64,000 nucleotides of DNA, from contig NZ_RJAD01000001.1 in NCBI RefSeq assembly GCF_003999995.1, positions 372,001-436,000 on the forward strand, in the 5' to 3' direction. The translations under genes were made by a program, and so were the position numbers. This stretch comes from Microbacterium sulfonylureivorans. Lineage in GTDB: Bacteria; Actinomycetota; Actinomycetes; Actinomycetales; Microbacteriaceae. The notes below the pieces were generated by a model. It was not told the DNA's origin. It ran no database searches and saw only the letters and a list, made by a program, of their open reading frames with translations. This document shows positions 25,510-32,683 of the stretch, one piece after another; position 1 is the first letter of the stretch; the number at the start of each line of letters is the position of its first letter.

Positions 25510-26310
25510 GTGACCGATCCCTCACCCCAGGACTCCCCCGCCGTCGATCCGCCCGCGAAGCCCCGGCGCCGCCGGGGCCCGCGGGTGCTGTGGTGGATCC
25601 TCGGGTCGGTCGGGGCCCTGGTGCTGCTCGCGATCGTCGGAATCCTGGTGTGGAGTCAGGTCGGGGTGATGGCCGCTGAGCCCGAGCCTCTCGCAGAGGT
25701 GACCTCGAACCCGGCGATCGAGATCACCGACACGTCGGGCGCGATCATCCTCGCGCCGGCCACCGGCGCCTCCGATGAGGGACTCGTCTTCATCCCGGGA
25801 GCCAAGGTCGATCCGTGGGCGTACGCGAACAACTTCGCCGGGCTCGTGGCGGAGGGCGGGGTGACGGTGGTGATCACCAAGCCCTGGCTCAACCTCGCGT
25901 TCTTCGATCTGCGGCCGCTGTCGGCGTTCACCGACCTCGTGCCGGACGTCGGCTCCTGGGCCGTGGGCGGTCACTCGCTCGGCGGGGTGCGCTCGTGCCA
26001 ATTGGCGGCCGACGCCGATGCGCTCGTCCTGTTCGGCTCCTATTGCGCGACCGACCTGTCCGAGTCCGACCTGCCCGTGCTCAGCATCGCCGGCAGCGAG
26101 GACGGACTGTCGACGCCGGAGAAGATCGCCCAGGCGCGGCCGCTCCTCCCCGACGACGCGCAGATGGAGGTCATCGACGGGGCCAGCCACGCCTCGTTCG
26201 GCGACTACGGCCCGCAGGCCGGCGACGGCACTCCGACGATCGACGATGCCGAGATGGACGAGGCGCTCACGGCCATCCTCCTCTCGTTCGCGGACGAGCT
26301 CCGCGGGTGA
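25510..26310 (+). CDS. Membrane-anchored alpha/beta hydrolase
   Basis: A 266-aa protein of the alpha/beta hydrolase fold (dienelactone-hydrolase-like, PF12695). Residues 1-20 are Pro/Arg-rich and cytoplasmic. One hydrophobic helix at about 24-46 (LWWILGSVGALVLLAIVGILVW) anchors or exports it. The catalytic domain follows, with the nucleophile elbow GGHSLGGVRSC near residue 157, Asp in SIAGSEDGLSTPEK and His in DGASHASFGDYG. An extracytoplasmic esterase or hydrolase is inferred; the substrate is unknown. It is close to but not coupled with mtlD, and its own leaderless promoter supports separate expression. Confidence 0.85.
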   Translation: MTDPSPQDSPAVDPPAKPRRRRGPRVLWWILGSVGALVLLAIVGILVWSQVGVMAAEPEPLAEVTSNPAIEITDTSGAIILAPATGASDEGLVFIPGAKVDPWAYANNFAGLVAEGGVTVVITKPWLNLAFFDLRPLSAFTDLVPDVGSWAVGGHSLGGVRSCQLAADADALVLFGSYCATDLSESDLPVLSIAGSEDGLSTPEKIAQARPLLPDDAQMEVIDGASHASFGDYGPQAGDGTPTIDDAEMDEALTAILLSFADELRG

Positions 26311-26348
26311 GCCCCCGTCGCGGTGACGAGCACGCGGCGGCCGCCACG

Positions 26349-26354
26349 TAGACT
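26349..26354 (+). promoter_or_regulatory. Leaderless -10 (TAGACT) of the TauE-like gene
   Basis: TAGACT with 8 nt to the GTG at 26363. Confidence 0.5.
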
Positions 26355-26362
26355 TTCCGCCC

Positions 26363-27085
26363 GTGACCGTCGTCCTCGCCTGCCTCGCCGCCTTCGTCGC
26401 CGCGGTCATCCAGCGCATCACGGGCCTCGGGTTCGTGCTCGTCCTGGTCGGTCCGATCGTCCTGCTGTACGGACCCTTCGAGGGCGTCACGATCGGGGTG
26501 CTTCTCGCCCTTGTGGCTTCGCTCACCGCCATCCCGCTGGTGTGGAAGCACATCGAGTGGCGTCGCACCTGGTGGCTCATCTGGCCCGGGCTGATCGCGG
26601 CCCCGTTCGGCGCCCTGCTCGTGGGGCTGCTTCCCGAGGCCGCCCTGCTGCTCCTCATCGCCGCGATGGCGTACTCCGCACTGGTCGCCGGCTGGATCCC
26701 GGCGCTGTCCGCGTCGCTGCGCGGCAAGCCGGGCGCGATCGTCGCCGGGTCGGCCGCCGGATTCATGCACGTGGCGAGCGGGCTGTCCGGCCCACCGCTG
26801 GCCGCCTACGCCGTCGGCGACAGGTGGGCGCAGCGCCGGTTCGCGGCGAGCGTGCAGGTGATCTTCGCGACGTTCAGCATCGCCTCGGTCGCCCTGCGCG
26901 GGCTTCCGGCGTCTCCGGTCGAGGACATCTGGCTGCTCATCGGCGCGACCGCGGCCGGCATCGCGATCGGCACGATCCTGAGCCGCAACGTCTCGCCCCG
27001 CATCGCCCGCATCGCGATGCTCGCGATCGCGTGGGCCGGCGCGACAGTGGTGCTGGTGCGAGGCATCCTGGCACTCTGGTCCTGA
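26363..27085 (+). CDS. TauE/SafE-family membrane permease
   Basis: A 240-aa integral membrane protein with about eight hydrophobic helices and the two-fold repeat typical of TauE/SafE/YfcA proteins (PF01925). The first repeat has IQRITGLGFVLVLVGPIVLLYGP and the second has FMHVASGLSGPPLAAYAVG. Family members export sulfite, sulfoacetate or other organosulphonates, but specificity cannot be read from sequence. GTG at 26363 is chosen because it opens directly on the first helix and is preceded by a -10. Confidence 0.85.
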   Translation: MTVVLACLAAFVAAVIQRITGLGFVLVLVGPIVLLYGPFEGVTIGVLLALVASLTAIPLVWKHIEWRRTWWLIWPGLIAAPFGALLVGLLPEAALLLLIAAMAYSALVAGWIPALSASLRGKPGAIVAGSAAGFMHVASGLSGPPLAAYAVGDRWAQRRFAASVQVIFATFSIASVALRGLPASPVEDIWLLIGATAAGIAIGTILSRNVSPRIARIAMLAIAWAGATVVLVRGILALWS

Positions 27086-27135
27086 CGTCAACGACGCAGG
27101 TCGGCCCTGATTTTCGGTTAATGCCGAGTAACGCT

Positions 27136-27141
27136 TAGGGT
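27136..27141 (+). promoter_or_regulatory. Possible -10 (TAGGGT) of the monooxygenase operon
   Basis: TAGGGT would give a leader of about 45 nt before the ATG at 27195, which has a GGGAG ribosome binding site. The stretch 27110-27145 is locally AT-richer than its surroundings. Confidence 0.4.
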
Positions 27142-27194
27142 TCTTCCCTGGGGTGCGGCGTCGCCAGGCCGCCACAACGACGTGTGGGAGACGA

Positions 27195-28559
27195 ATGAGC
27201 GAGCTTCGCTACGCCATCATCGGCGCGGGTCCGTCCGGACTCTCGGCCGCGCGCGCCTTGCAGAAGGCGGGCATCGAGTTCGACGGGTACGAGGCATCCC
27301 GCGGTGTCGGCGGCCTCTGGGACATCGACAATCCGCGCTCGACGATGTACGAGTCGGCGCACCTCATCTCGTCACGAACGACGACCGAGTTCAGCGAGTT
27401 CCCGATGGACACCGCTGCGGACTACCCGAGCCACCGCACGCTCATCCGCTACTTCCGCGACTTCGCGGACCGCTTCGGCCTGACCGACCGCTTCCGGTTC
27501 GAGACGAAGGTCACGGCGGTCGAGAAGACGGACGACGGCGGCTGGATGCTGCGCGCCGACGGCCCCGCCGGGTCGACAGAGCACCGCTACGACGGCGTCA
27601 TCCTCGCCAACGGCACGCTGGCCGAGCCCAACATCCCCGACTTCCGCGGCGAGTTCTCCGGCGAACTGCTCCACACCAGCGCGTACAAGAGTGCGAGCCA
27701 GCTCGCAGGCAAGCGGGTCCTCATCATAGGAGCGGGCAACTCCGGCTGCGACATCGCGGTCGACGCCGTGCACCATGCGGCGTCCGTCGACATGAGCGTG
27801 CGGCGCGGGTACTACTTCGTGCCGCGCTACCTGTTCGGCCGGCCGAGCGACACCCTCAACCAGGGCAAGCCCCTCCCCGCTCCGATCAAGCAGTTCGTCG
27901 ACAAGCGGGTGCTCCGGGCGTTCACCGGTGACCCGGTGCGCTTCGGCTTCCCCCGGCCCGACTACAAGATCTACGAGTCGCACCCGATCGTCAATACGCT
28001 GATCCTCAACCACCTCGGGCAAGGCGACCTGGGCATCCGGCCCGACATCGACCGCTTCGACGGCCGCACGGTGCACTTCCACGACGGCTCGAGCGGCGAG
28101 TACGACATGGTCCTGCTCGCGACCGGCTACACGCTGGACTACCCGTTCGTCGCCCGCGAGGAGCTGAACTGGACCGGCTGGTCGCCGAAGCTCTTCCTCA
28201 ACGTCTTCCCGCCGTCGTTCAACGGGCTGTATGTCATGGGCATGATCGAGGCATCCGGGATCGGCTGGCAGGGGCGCTACGAGCAGGCCGAGCTCATCGC
28301 CGCCTACCTCACCGCCCTCGAGCGCCGCCCGGAGCGCGCAGCCGAGTTCCGCGCCCGCGCGACCGGCCGGCCCTGGCCCGACCTGACCGGCGGCTACAAG
28401 TACCTCGGGCTCGAGCGCATGTCGTACTACGTCAACAAGGACGCCTACCGCCGCGCCGTCCGCGACGCCACCGCCGGCCTGCACGGCGATGCACCGTCCG
28501 GCGCGCCGGGCCGGGGCATCCGCTCCCGCCGTCGCTCCGCCCGGAAGGTCTCCGCATGA
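27195..28559 (+). CDS. Flavin-containing monooxygenase (FMO type)
   Basis: A 454-aa class B flavoprotein monooxygenase using NADPH and O2. The FAD motif is GAGPSG (residues 10-15) and the NADPH motif GAGNSG (179-184). Between them lies the FMO fingerprint FSGELLHTSAY (154-164: FxGxxxHxxxY), favouring a heteroatom-oxidising or FMO-like enzyme over a Baeyer-Villiger type. The C-terminal tail is Arg-rich. The stop overlaps the next gene (ATGA), making it first in a coupled trio with a bile-acid-symporter homologue and an SDR. This suggests uptake and oxidation of an amphipathic or terpenoid-like compound; the substrate is unknown. Confidence 0.9.
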   Translation: MSELRYAIIGAGPSGLSAARALQKAGIEFDGYEASRGVGGLWDIDNPRSTMYESAHLISSRTTTEFSEFPMDTAADYPSHRTLIRYFRDFADRFGLTDRFRFETKVTAVEKTDDGGWMLRADGPAGSTEHRYDGVILANGTLAEPNIPDFRGEFSGELLHTSAYKSASQLAGKRVLIIGAGNSGCDIAVDAVHHAASVDMSVRRGYYFVPRYLFGRPSDTLNQGKPLPAPIKQFVDKRVLRAFTGDPVRFGFPRPDYKIYESHPIVNTLILNHLGQGDLGIRPDIDRFDGRTVHFHDGSSGEYDMVLLATGYTLDYPFVAREELNWTGWSPKLFLNVFPPSFNGLYVMGMIEASGIGWQGRYEQAELIAAYLTALERRPERAAEFRARATGRPWPDLTGGYKYLGLERMSYYVNKDAYRRAVRDATAGLHGDAPSGAPGRGIRSRRRSARKVSA

Positions 28560-29548
28560 ATCCCGACGACATCGTCCTCAACTTCAACCCGGGGACGCTC
28601 GTCATCCTCAACGTGGTGCTCGGGCTGATCATGTTCGGCATCGCGCTCGACACGACGGTCGACGACTTCAAGGTCGTGGCGCGAAAGCCCAAGCCGTTCG
28701 TCATCGCGATCCTCGCGCAGCTGATCGTGCTGCCCGCGGTCACGTTCGGGCTGACCCTGATCCTGCCGGTCACGCCCTCGATGGCGCTCGGCATGATCCT
28801 CGTGGCATGCTGCCCGCCCGGCAACATCTCGCAGGTGCTGACCCACCGCTCCGGCGGCAACGTCGCCCTGTCCGTCTCGATGACCGCGGTCTCGAATGTC
28901 ATCTACATCTTCGCCCTGCCGCTGAGCGTCGCGTTCTGGGGCTCTCTGCACCCCACGGCGTCGACGCTGCTCGAGGCCGTCGAGCTCAACGCCTGGGCGA
29001 TGCTGCTCGACATCTTCCTGATCATCGGCCTGCCGTTCGCCGCCGGCCTGTTCATCCGCAATCGGTTCCCGGTCTTCGCCGGTCGCGTGCAGCCCTACGT
29101 GAAGTGGTTCTCGCTCCTCGCGCTGGTCGGGTTCATCGTCGCCGCCCTCGCGGGCAACTGGGCGTACTTCGTCGCGTTCCTGGGCATCATCATCGTGGTG
29201 GTGACGATCCACGACGCCGTCGCCCTCGCGATCGGCTACAGCACGGCTGTCGTCGGCGGTCTCGGCACGCGCGAGCGCAAGGCGATGACGTTCGAGGTCG
29301 GCATCCGAAACGCGGGCCTCGGCCTCGGCCTCATCTTCGCCTTCTTCGGCGGCCTCGGCGGCATGGCGATCGTCGCCGGCTGGTGGGGCATCTGGGACAT
29401 CATCGCCGGGCTTATCGTCGCGGGCCTCTGGGCCCGTCACACCCGCAGGCGCACGGGATCGCCCAAGGGCGATGCGTCGCGTCATGCGCTCCGCGCGGGC
29501 GGGACGGATGCCGCGGCCCCCGACGCGGCCGCGGGGCCTGCCTCGTGA
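28556..29548 (+). CDS. Bile acid:sodium symporter family (SBF/BASS) transporter
   Basis: A 330-aa membrane protein with about ten hydrophobic helices (PF01758 family). Recognisable features are the early NVVLGLIMFGIALDTTV and the crossing-helix segment MILVACCPPGNISQVLTHRS with the NxxT/S-like cation site region. Family members move bile acids, keto acids, pantothenate or other organic anions with Na+. ATG at 28556 overlaps the monooxygenase stop and its own stop overlaps the SDR start (GTGA), so transport is tied to the two oxidoreductases. The last 35 residues are a hydrophilic Arg/Ala-rich tail. Confidence 0.87.
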   Translation: MNPDDIVLNFNPGTLVILNVVLGLIMFGIALDTTVDDFKVVARKPKPFVIAILAQLIVLPAVTFGLTLILPVTPSMALGMILVACCPPGNISQVLTHRSGGNVALSVSMTAVSNVIYIFALPLSVAFWGSLHPTASTLLEAVELNAWAMLLDIFLIIGLPFAAGLFIRNRFPVFAGRVQPYVKWFSLLALVGFIVAALAGNWAYFVAFLGIIIVVVTIHDAVALAIGYSTAVVGGLGTRERKAMTFEVGIRNAGLGLGLIFAFFGGLGGMAIVAGWWGIWDIIAGLIVAGLWARHTRRRTGSPKGDASRHALRAGGTDAAAPDAAAGPAS

Positions 29549-30501
29549 GCGTCCGGGTCCTGATCACGGGCGGCGCCGGCTTCCTCGGCTCGCACGTCGC
29601 GGCGGCGCTCGTCGCCCACCCCGACGTCGACCTCGTCGTCGCCGGCGACGTGCGCCGGCCGGAGCATCCCATCGAGGGGGTCGTCTACGACGACTGCGAC
29701 GTCACACGTCCGGCGGGGCTCGTGCCCCTGCTGCAGCGTCATGAGATCGACGTCGTCGTCCACCTCGCCGCGATCGTGAACCCGGGGCGCGACCACGACC
29801 TGGAGTACCGGGTGGACGTGGACGGAACGCGCAGCATCCTCGATGCCTGCGTCGCCACGGGTGTGCGCCGCATCGTCGTGTCGTCGTCGGGTGCCGCCTA
29901 CGGGTACCACCCCGACAGCCCGGAGTGGCTTCACGAGACCGATGCCGTCCGCGGGAACGACGAGTTCCCCTACGCGAGGCACAAGCGGCTCGTCGAGGAG
30001 ATGCTCGCCGAACGTCGCGAGACCGACCCCGACCTGGAGCAGGTCGTGTTCCGCATCGGCACCATCCTCGGCCCGACCGTGCAGAACCAGATCACCGCAC
30101 TCTGGGACGGGCGCCGCATCCTGGCCATCCGCGGCTCGGACTCGCCCTTCGTGTTCGTCTGGGTCGACGACGTCGCCGCGGCCATGACCCGCGCGGCCAC
30201 CGACGGCCCGGCGGGGATCTACAACGTCGCCGGCGACGGCCGGGTCACGGTGCAGGAGATCGCGGCGCGCCTGGGCAAGCCCCTGCTCACCGTGCCGGCC
30301 GGAGTCCTCGCGTTCGCACTGCGGACCGGGCGGATGCTGCGCCTCACCGTCCACGGACCGGAGCAGGTCGGCTTCCTCCGCTATCGCCCGGTGCTTGCGA
30401 ACGACGCGCTGAAGCGCGACTTCGGCTTCACTCCGTCGAAGACCTCGGCCGAGGCCTTCGAGGCCTACCTCGGGACGCACCCCGGCGTCGCACGGGACTA
30501 G
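29545..30501 (+). CDS. NAD-dependent epimerase/dehydratase (extended SDR)
   Basis: A 318-aa extended short-chain dehydrogenase. The N-terminal nucleotide motif is ITGGAGFLGSH (residues 6-16), NADP/NAD selectivity segment AGDVRRPEH, catalytic Ser in VVSSSGAAYG near 113, and the YxxxK pair Tyr143/Lys147 in PYARHKRL. GTG at 29545 overlaps the symporter stop. Within the trio it could oxidise or reduce an alcohol or ketone on the transported substrate. Sugar-nucleotide epimerase activity is less likely, as no glycosyltransferase is near. Confidence 0.87.
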   Translation: MSVRVLITGGAGFLGSHVAAALVAHPDVDLVVAGDVRRPEHPIEGVVYDDCDVTRPAGLVPLLQRHEIDVVVHLAAIVNPGRDHDLEYRVDVDGTRSILDACVATGVRRIVVSSSGAAYGYHPDSPEWLHETDAVRGNDEFPYARHKRLVEEMLAERRETDPDLEQVVFRIGTILGPTVQNQITALWDGRRILAIRGSDSPFVFVWVDDVAAAMTRAATDGPAGIYNVAGDGRVTVQEIAARLGKPLLTVPAGVLAFALRTGRMLRLTVHGPEQVGFLRYRPVLANDALKRDFGFTPSKTSAEAFEAYLGTHPGVARD

Positions 30502-30521
30502 TCGCGGGAATCCGCCGGCGC

Positions 30522-30566
30522 GGGCGGTGCGGGCTGGGGCGGTGCTGGCTGGGGCGGTGCGGGCCG
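30522..30566 (+). repeat. Three 15-bp tandem repeats
   Basis: Three consecutive 15-bp units starting GGGCGGTGC (30522, 30537, 30552) with only three substitutions among them. They sit between the SDR stop and the inverted-repeat pair that precedes the DUF559 gene. On the minus strand they would read as PAPPQ repeats, but no start or family support makes that a gene. Confidence 0.7.
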
Positions 30567-30575
30567 GTGGACTCG

Positions 30576-30657
30576 GCAGGACTCCTCCAATCCGGGGTGA
30601 ACCGCGGCCGTGCGCCCCGGACTGCCCCGGTCCGGGGTCGAGCCGGAGGAGTTCTGC
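30576..30657. repeat. Upstream inverted-repeat pair of DUF559 locus B
   Basis: Arm 1 GCAGGACTCCTCCAA (30576-30590) and arm 2 GGAGGAGTTCTGC (30645-30657) are inverted copies over 13 bp with one mismatch. Between them sits a perfect hairpin, CCCCGGAC (30615-30622) with GTCCGGGG (30630-30637). The same arm pair recurs on the other side of the gene at 31615-31696. Confidence 0.75.
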
Positions 30658-30766
30658 AACCGGCCCGACGACCGCCGATTCCTCCCCTGCCCGTGCGGAC
30701 GCGGGGTCCGTCCACGCGTCGGCTGATGTGGCCGCGTCCGCCCGACCAGCACGATCGACTGAGCGG

Positions 30767-31684
30767 GTGCAGAGACCGAACGCCCTCGCGACCTCCCTTC
30801 TCTCGGAGACGTTTCTCAGCCCGCGCGAGCTGCAGGAGAGAGGAGTCGACCGACATGCCGCACGCCGGCTCGTCGAGGCGGGCGAGCTGGTGAGACTCCG
30901 CAACGGCAGGTACGTGCGGCGCGGTGCCTGCGATGCCCTCGTTCGCGCCGGGCGGATAGGCGGGCGCCTGGACTGCGTCTCGCTGCTGGGCGCGATCGGC
31001 GTCTTCGTCGTCGACCGCTCCATCCTCCACGTGCAGTTCGAGCGAGGAACGAGCCGGCTGCCGGTTCGCCCCGCAGCGACCGTGGCGCACTGGCGGCGCT
31101 CACGCCGAGCTCGTGCGGCACTGACGGCCGATCTCATCGAGGCGCTCGCCCAATCCGTGCGATGCCAGGCGCCCCGCGACGCCGTCGCCACACTTGACAG
31201 CGCATGGCATCAGGGGCTCATCGACGAGTCCGACCTCGCGGCCGTCTTCGCGCGGCTGCCGGAGAGATATCGACCGCTCCGATCGCTGCTCGATCCGCGG
31301 AGCGAGTCCGGTCCGGAGTCGCTGATGCGGCTCATCCTCCGCGGGCTCGGGTGCTCCTTCGATGTGCAGGTGGAGATAGCTGGGGTGGGGCGAGTGGACT
31401 TCGTGGTCGACGGCTGGCTCATCATCGAGTGCGACAGCAAGGCGCATCACGAGGGGTGGGACGCGCAGCGCCGCGATCGACGCCGAGACATCGCCGCCGC
31501 CCGCGCAGGCTACACGACGATCCGTCCTCTGGCCGAGGACATCCTCTTCCACCGAGAGCAGACACTCGACGATGTGAAGTCGATCCTGGCGCATGGTCCG
31601 CGGCCGTCTGCAACGCAGAACTCCTCCAAACGAGGCGCCAAACGCCGGACGGCGGCGCCCTGCGGCCAGACCACGCCCGCATGA
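30767..31684 (+). CDS. DUF559 endonuclease-domain protein with AbiEi-like N-terminus, locus B
   Basis: A 305-aa protein. Residues about 8-60 form an AbiEi-like winged-helix region (LSPRELQERGVDRHAARRL, LVRLRNGRYVRRG). Residues about 195-285 are a DUF559/Vsr-like PD-(D/E)xK domain with acidic positions in RVDFVVDGWLIIECDSK and the basic helix QRRDRRRDIAAARAGY. It is a paralogue of the protein at 50865-51755. Both sides of the gene carry the same inverted-repeat arms, and the first downstream arm overlaps the codons for ATQNSSK, so the C-terminal tail is partly made of repeat. No partner toxin or methylase gene is adjacent. GTG at 30767 is the first start matching family length. Function unknown. 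Confidence 0.72.
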   Translation: MQRPNALATSLLSETFLSPRELQERGVDRHAARRLVEAGELVRLRNGRYVRRGACDALVRAGRIGGRLDCVSLLGAIGVFVVDRSILHVQFERGTSRLPVRPAATVAHWRRSRRARAALTADLIEALAQSVRCQAPRDAVATLDSAWHQGLIDESDLAAVFARLPERYRPLRSLLDPRSESGPESLMRLILRGLGCSFDVQVEIAGVGRVDFVVDGWLIIECDSKAHHEGWDAQRRDRRRDIAAARAGYTTIRPLAEDILFHREQTLDDVKSILAHGPRPSATQNSSKRGAKRRTAAPCGQTTPA

Positions 31685-31696
31685 GTGGAGTTCTGC
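31615..31696. repeat. Downstream inverted-repeat pair of DUF559 locus B
   Basis: Arm 1 GCAGAACTCCTCCAA (31615-31629) lies inside the last codons of the gene; arm 2 TGGAGTTCTGC (31686-31696) begins just after the stop. They are inverted copies of one another and of the upstream pair. An inner GGCGCC...GGCGCC hairpin (31634-31658) sits between them. Confidence 0.75.
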
Positions 31697-31785
31697 CGAA
31701 CGCCGGGCTGTCGCGACGCACAAGCGGCGCCGGTGAGGTCCGATTCCCGCCGGTGGATGTCGTCGCGGTGCGGTGGGATGGTGTG

Positions 31786-32577
31786 ATGACGCAGAACCCC
31801 TCCCCCTTCCGCCGCCTCCACGAACGCACGCTGGTGCTGCCCAACGCGTGGGACGGAGCATCCGCCGCCCTCTTCGCCGCCGCGGGCGCCCCCGCGATCG
31901 CCACCACGAGCGCCGGGGTCGCCTGGTCGCTCGGGTACCAGGACAGTCAGGGCGCTCCGATCGACGAGATGATCGCCGCGCTCGCGCGCATCGTCGCAGT
32001 CTCCCCTGTGCCGGTCACCGCCGACATCGAGGCGGGGTATGGGGATGCCGCGGCCACGGTCGCACGCATCATCGCGCTCGGCGTCTCGGGCATCAATCTC
32101 GAGGACTCCGAGGGCGGCGCGCTCGTCGACCCCGCGACGATGCGAGAGAGGATCATCGCGGTACGAGAGGTCGCCGCCGGCGCCGGAGCGGATCTCTTCG
32201 TCAACGCCCGGATCGACACGTACCTCTTCGGCGTCGAGAACGCGCTCGACGCCACCCTCGAACGCGGCGCCGCCTACGTCGACGCCGGAGCCGACGGCAT
32301 CTTCGTTCCCGGGCTCGCCGACCTCGAGGCGATGCGCGTGCTGAGCGGAGCGATCACCGTGCCGCTCAACGTCATGGTCGCCGCCGGCTCGCCACCCGTC
32401 GCCGACCTCGAGGACGCAGGCGTCCGCCGCATCAGCACAGGCATGGCCCTCGCCCATCAGGCGTGGGCGGTAGCCGCCGCGAGCGCCGTCGACATCCTTA
32501 CCGAAGGGCACTTCGACGCGATCGACCCGGGGGTCGAGTACGGCCGCCTGAACGGTCTCCTGCGCACCGGCGGGTGA
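31786..32577 (+). CDS. Isocitrate lyase/PEP mutase superfamily enzyme
   Basis: A 263-aa TIM-barrel protein of the PEP-mutase/isocitrate-lyase group (PF13714). Active-site segments are TADIEAGYGDA near residue 73, NLEDSEGGALVD near 104, and NARIDTYLFG near 140. The KKCGH catalytic loop of true isocitrate lyase and methylisocitrate lyase is absent, so a C-C or C-P bond enzyme such as an oxaloacetate hydrolase or phosphonate-type lyase is more likely. ATG at 31786 follows TGGGAT plus 6 nt, compatible with a leaderless start. The 3' end is part of a 59-bp tandem duplication, the second copy of which lies out of frame beyond the stop. Confidence 0.85.
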   Translation: MTQNPSPFRRLHERTLVLPNAWDGASAALFAAAGAPAIATTSAGVAWSLGYQDSQGAPIDEMIAALARIVAVSPVPVTADIEAGYGDAAATVARIIALGVSGINLEDSEGGALVDPATMRERIIAVREVAAGAGADLFVNARIDTYLFGVENALDATLERGAAYVDAGADGIFVPGLADLEAMRVLSGAITVPLNVMVAAGSPPVADLEDAGVRRISTGMALAHQAWAVAAASAVDILTEGHFDAIDPGVEYGRLNGLLRTGG

Positions 32578-32640
32578 CGATCGCCCCGGGCGTCGACTAC
32601 GGCCGCCTGAACGGTCTCCTGCGCACCGGCAGGTGACGAT
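32520..32640 (+). repeat. 59-bp tandem duplication of a gene 3' end
   Basis: Copy 1 (32520-32578) contains the last codons and stop of the PEP-mutase-like gene. Copy 2 (32579-32637) repeats it with four substitutions. Since 59 is not a multiple of three, copy 2 is outside the reading frame, although it preserves the coding-like string for YGRLNGLLRTG followed by a stop. Confidence 0.85.
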
Positions 32641-32676
32641 GCGCTGAGGGTTCGGTCGTGGCCGCACCCTCAGCGC
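32641..32676. terminator. Bidirectional terminator between convergent genes
   Basis: GCGCTGAGGGT (32641-32651) pairs perfectly over 11 bp with ACCCTCAGCGC (32666-32676). It lies between the PEP-mutase-like gene and the convergent add gene ending at 32684. It lacks a strong T-run, but its position is typical of a shared stop. Confidence 0.6.
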
Positions 32677-32683
32677 CTGCGGC

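Noticed and set aside
27195..28559. Baeyer-Villiger monooxygenase
   Set aside because: The fingerprint is FxGxxxHxxxY without the Trp-Pro of the Baeyer-Villiger motif, so the FMO call is preferred.
30498..30752. Minus-strand frame with PAPPQ repeats over the 15-bp tandem array
   Set aside because: No start signal, no family similarity, and it runs into the inverted-repeat arms; treated as non-coding repeat.
31786..32577. Isocitrate lyase or methylisocitrate lyase
   Set aside because: The KKCGH catalytic loop is absent and the length is shorter than either enzyme.
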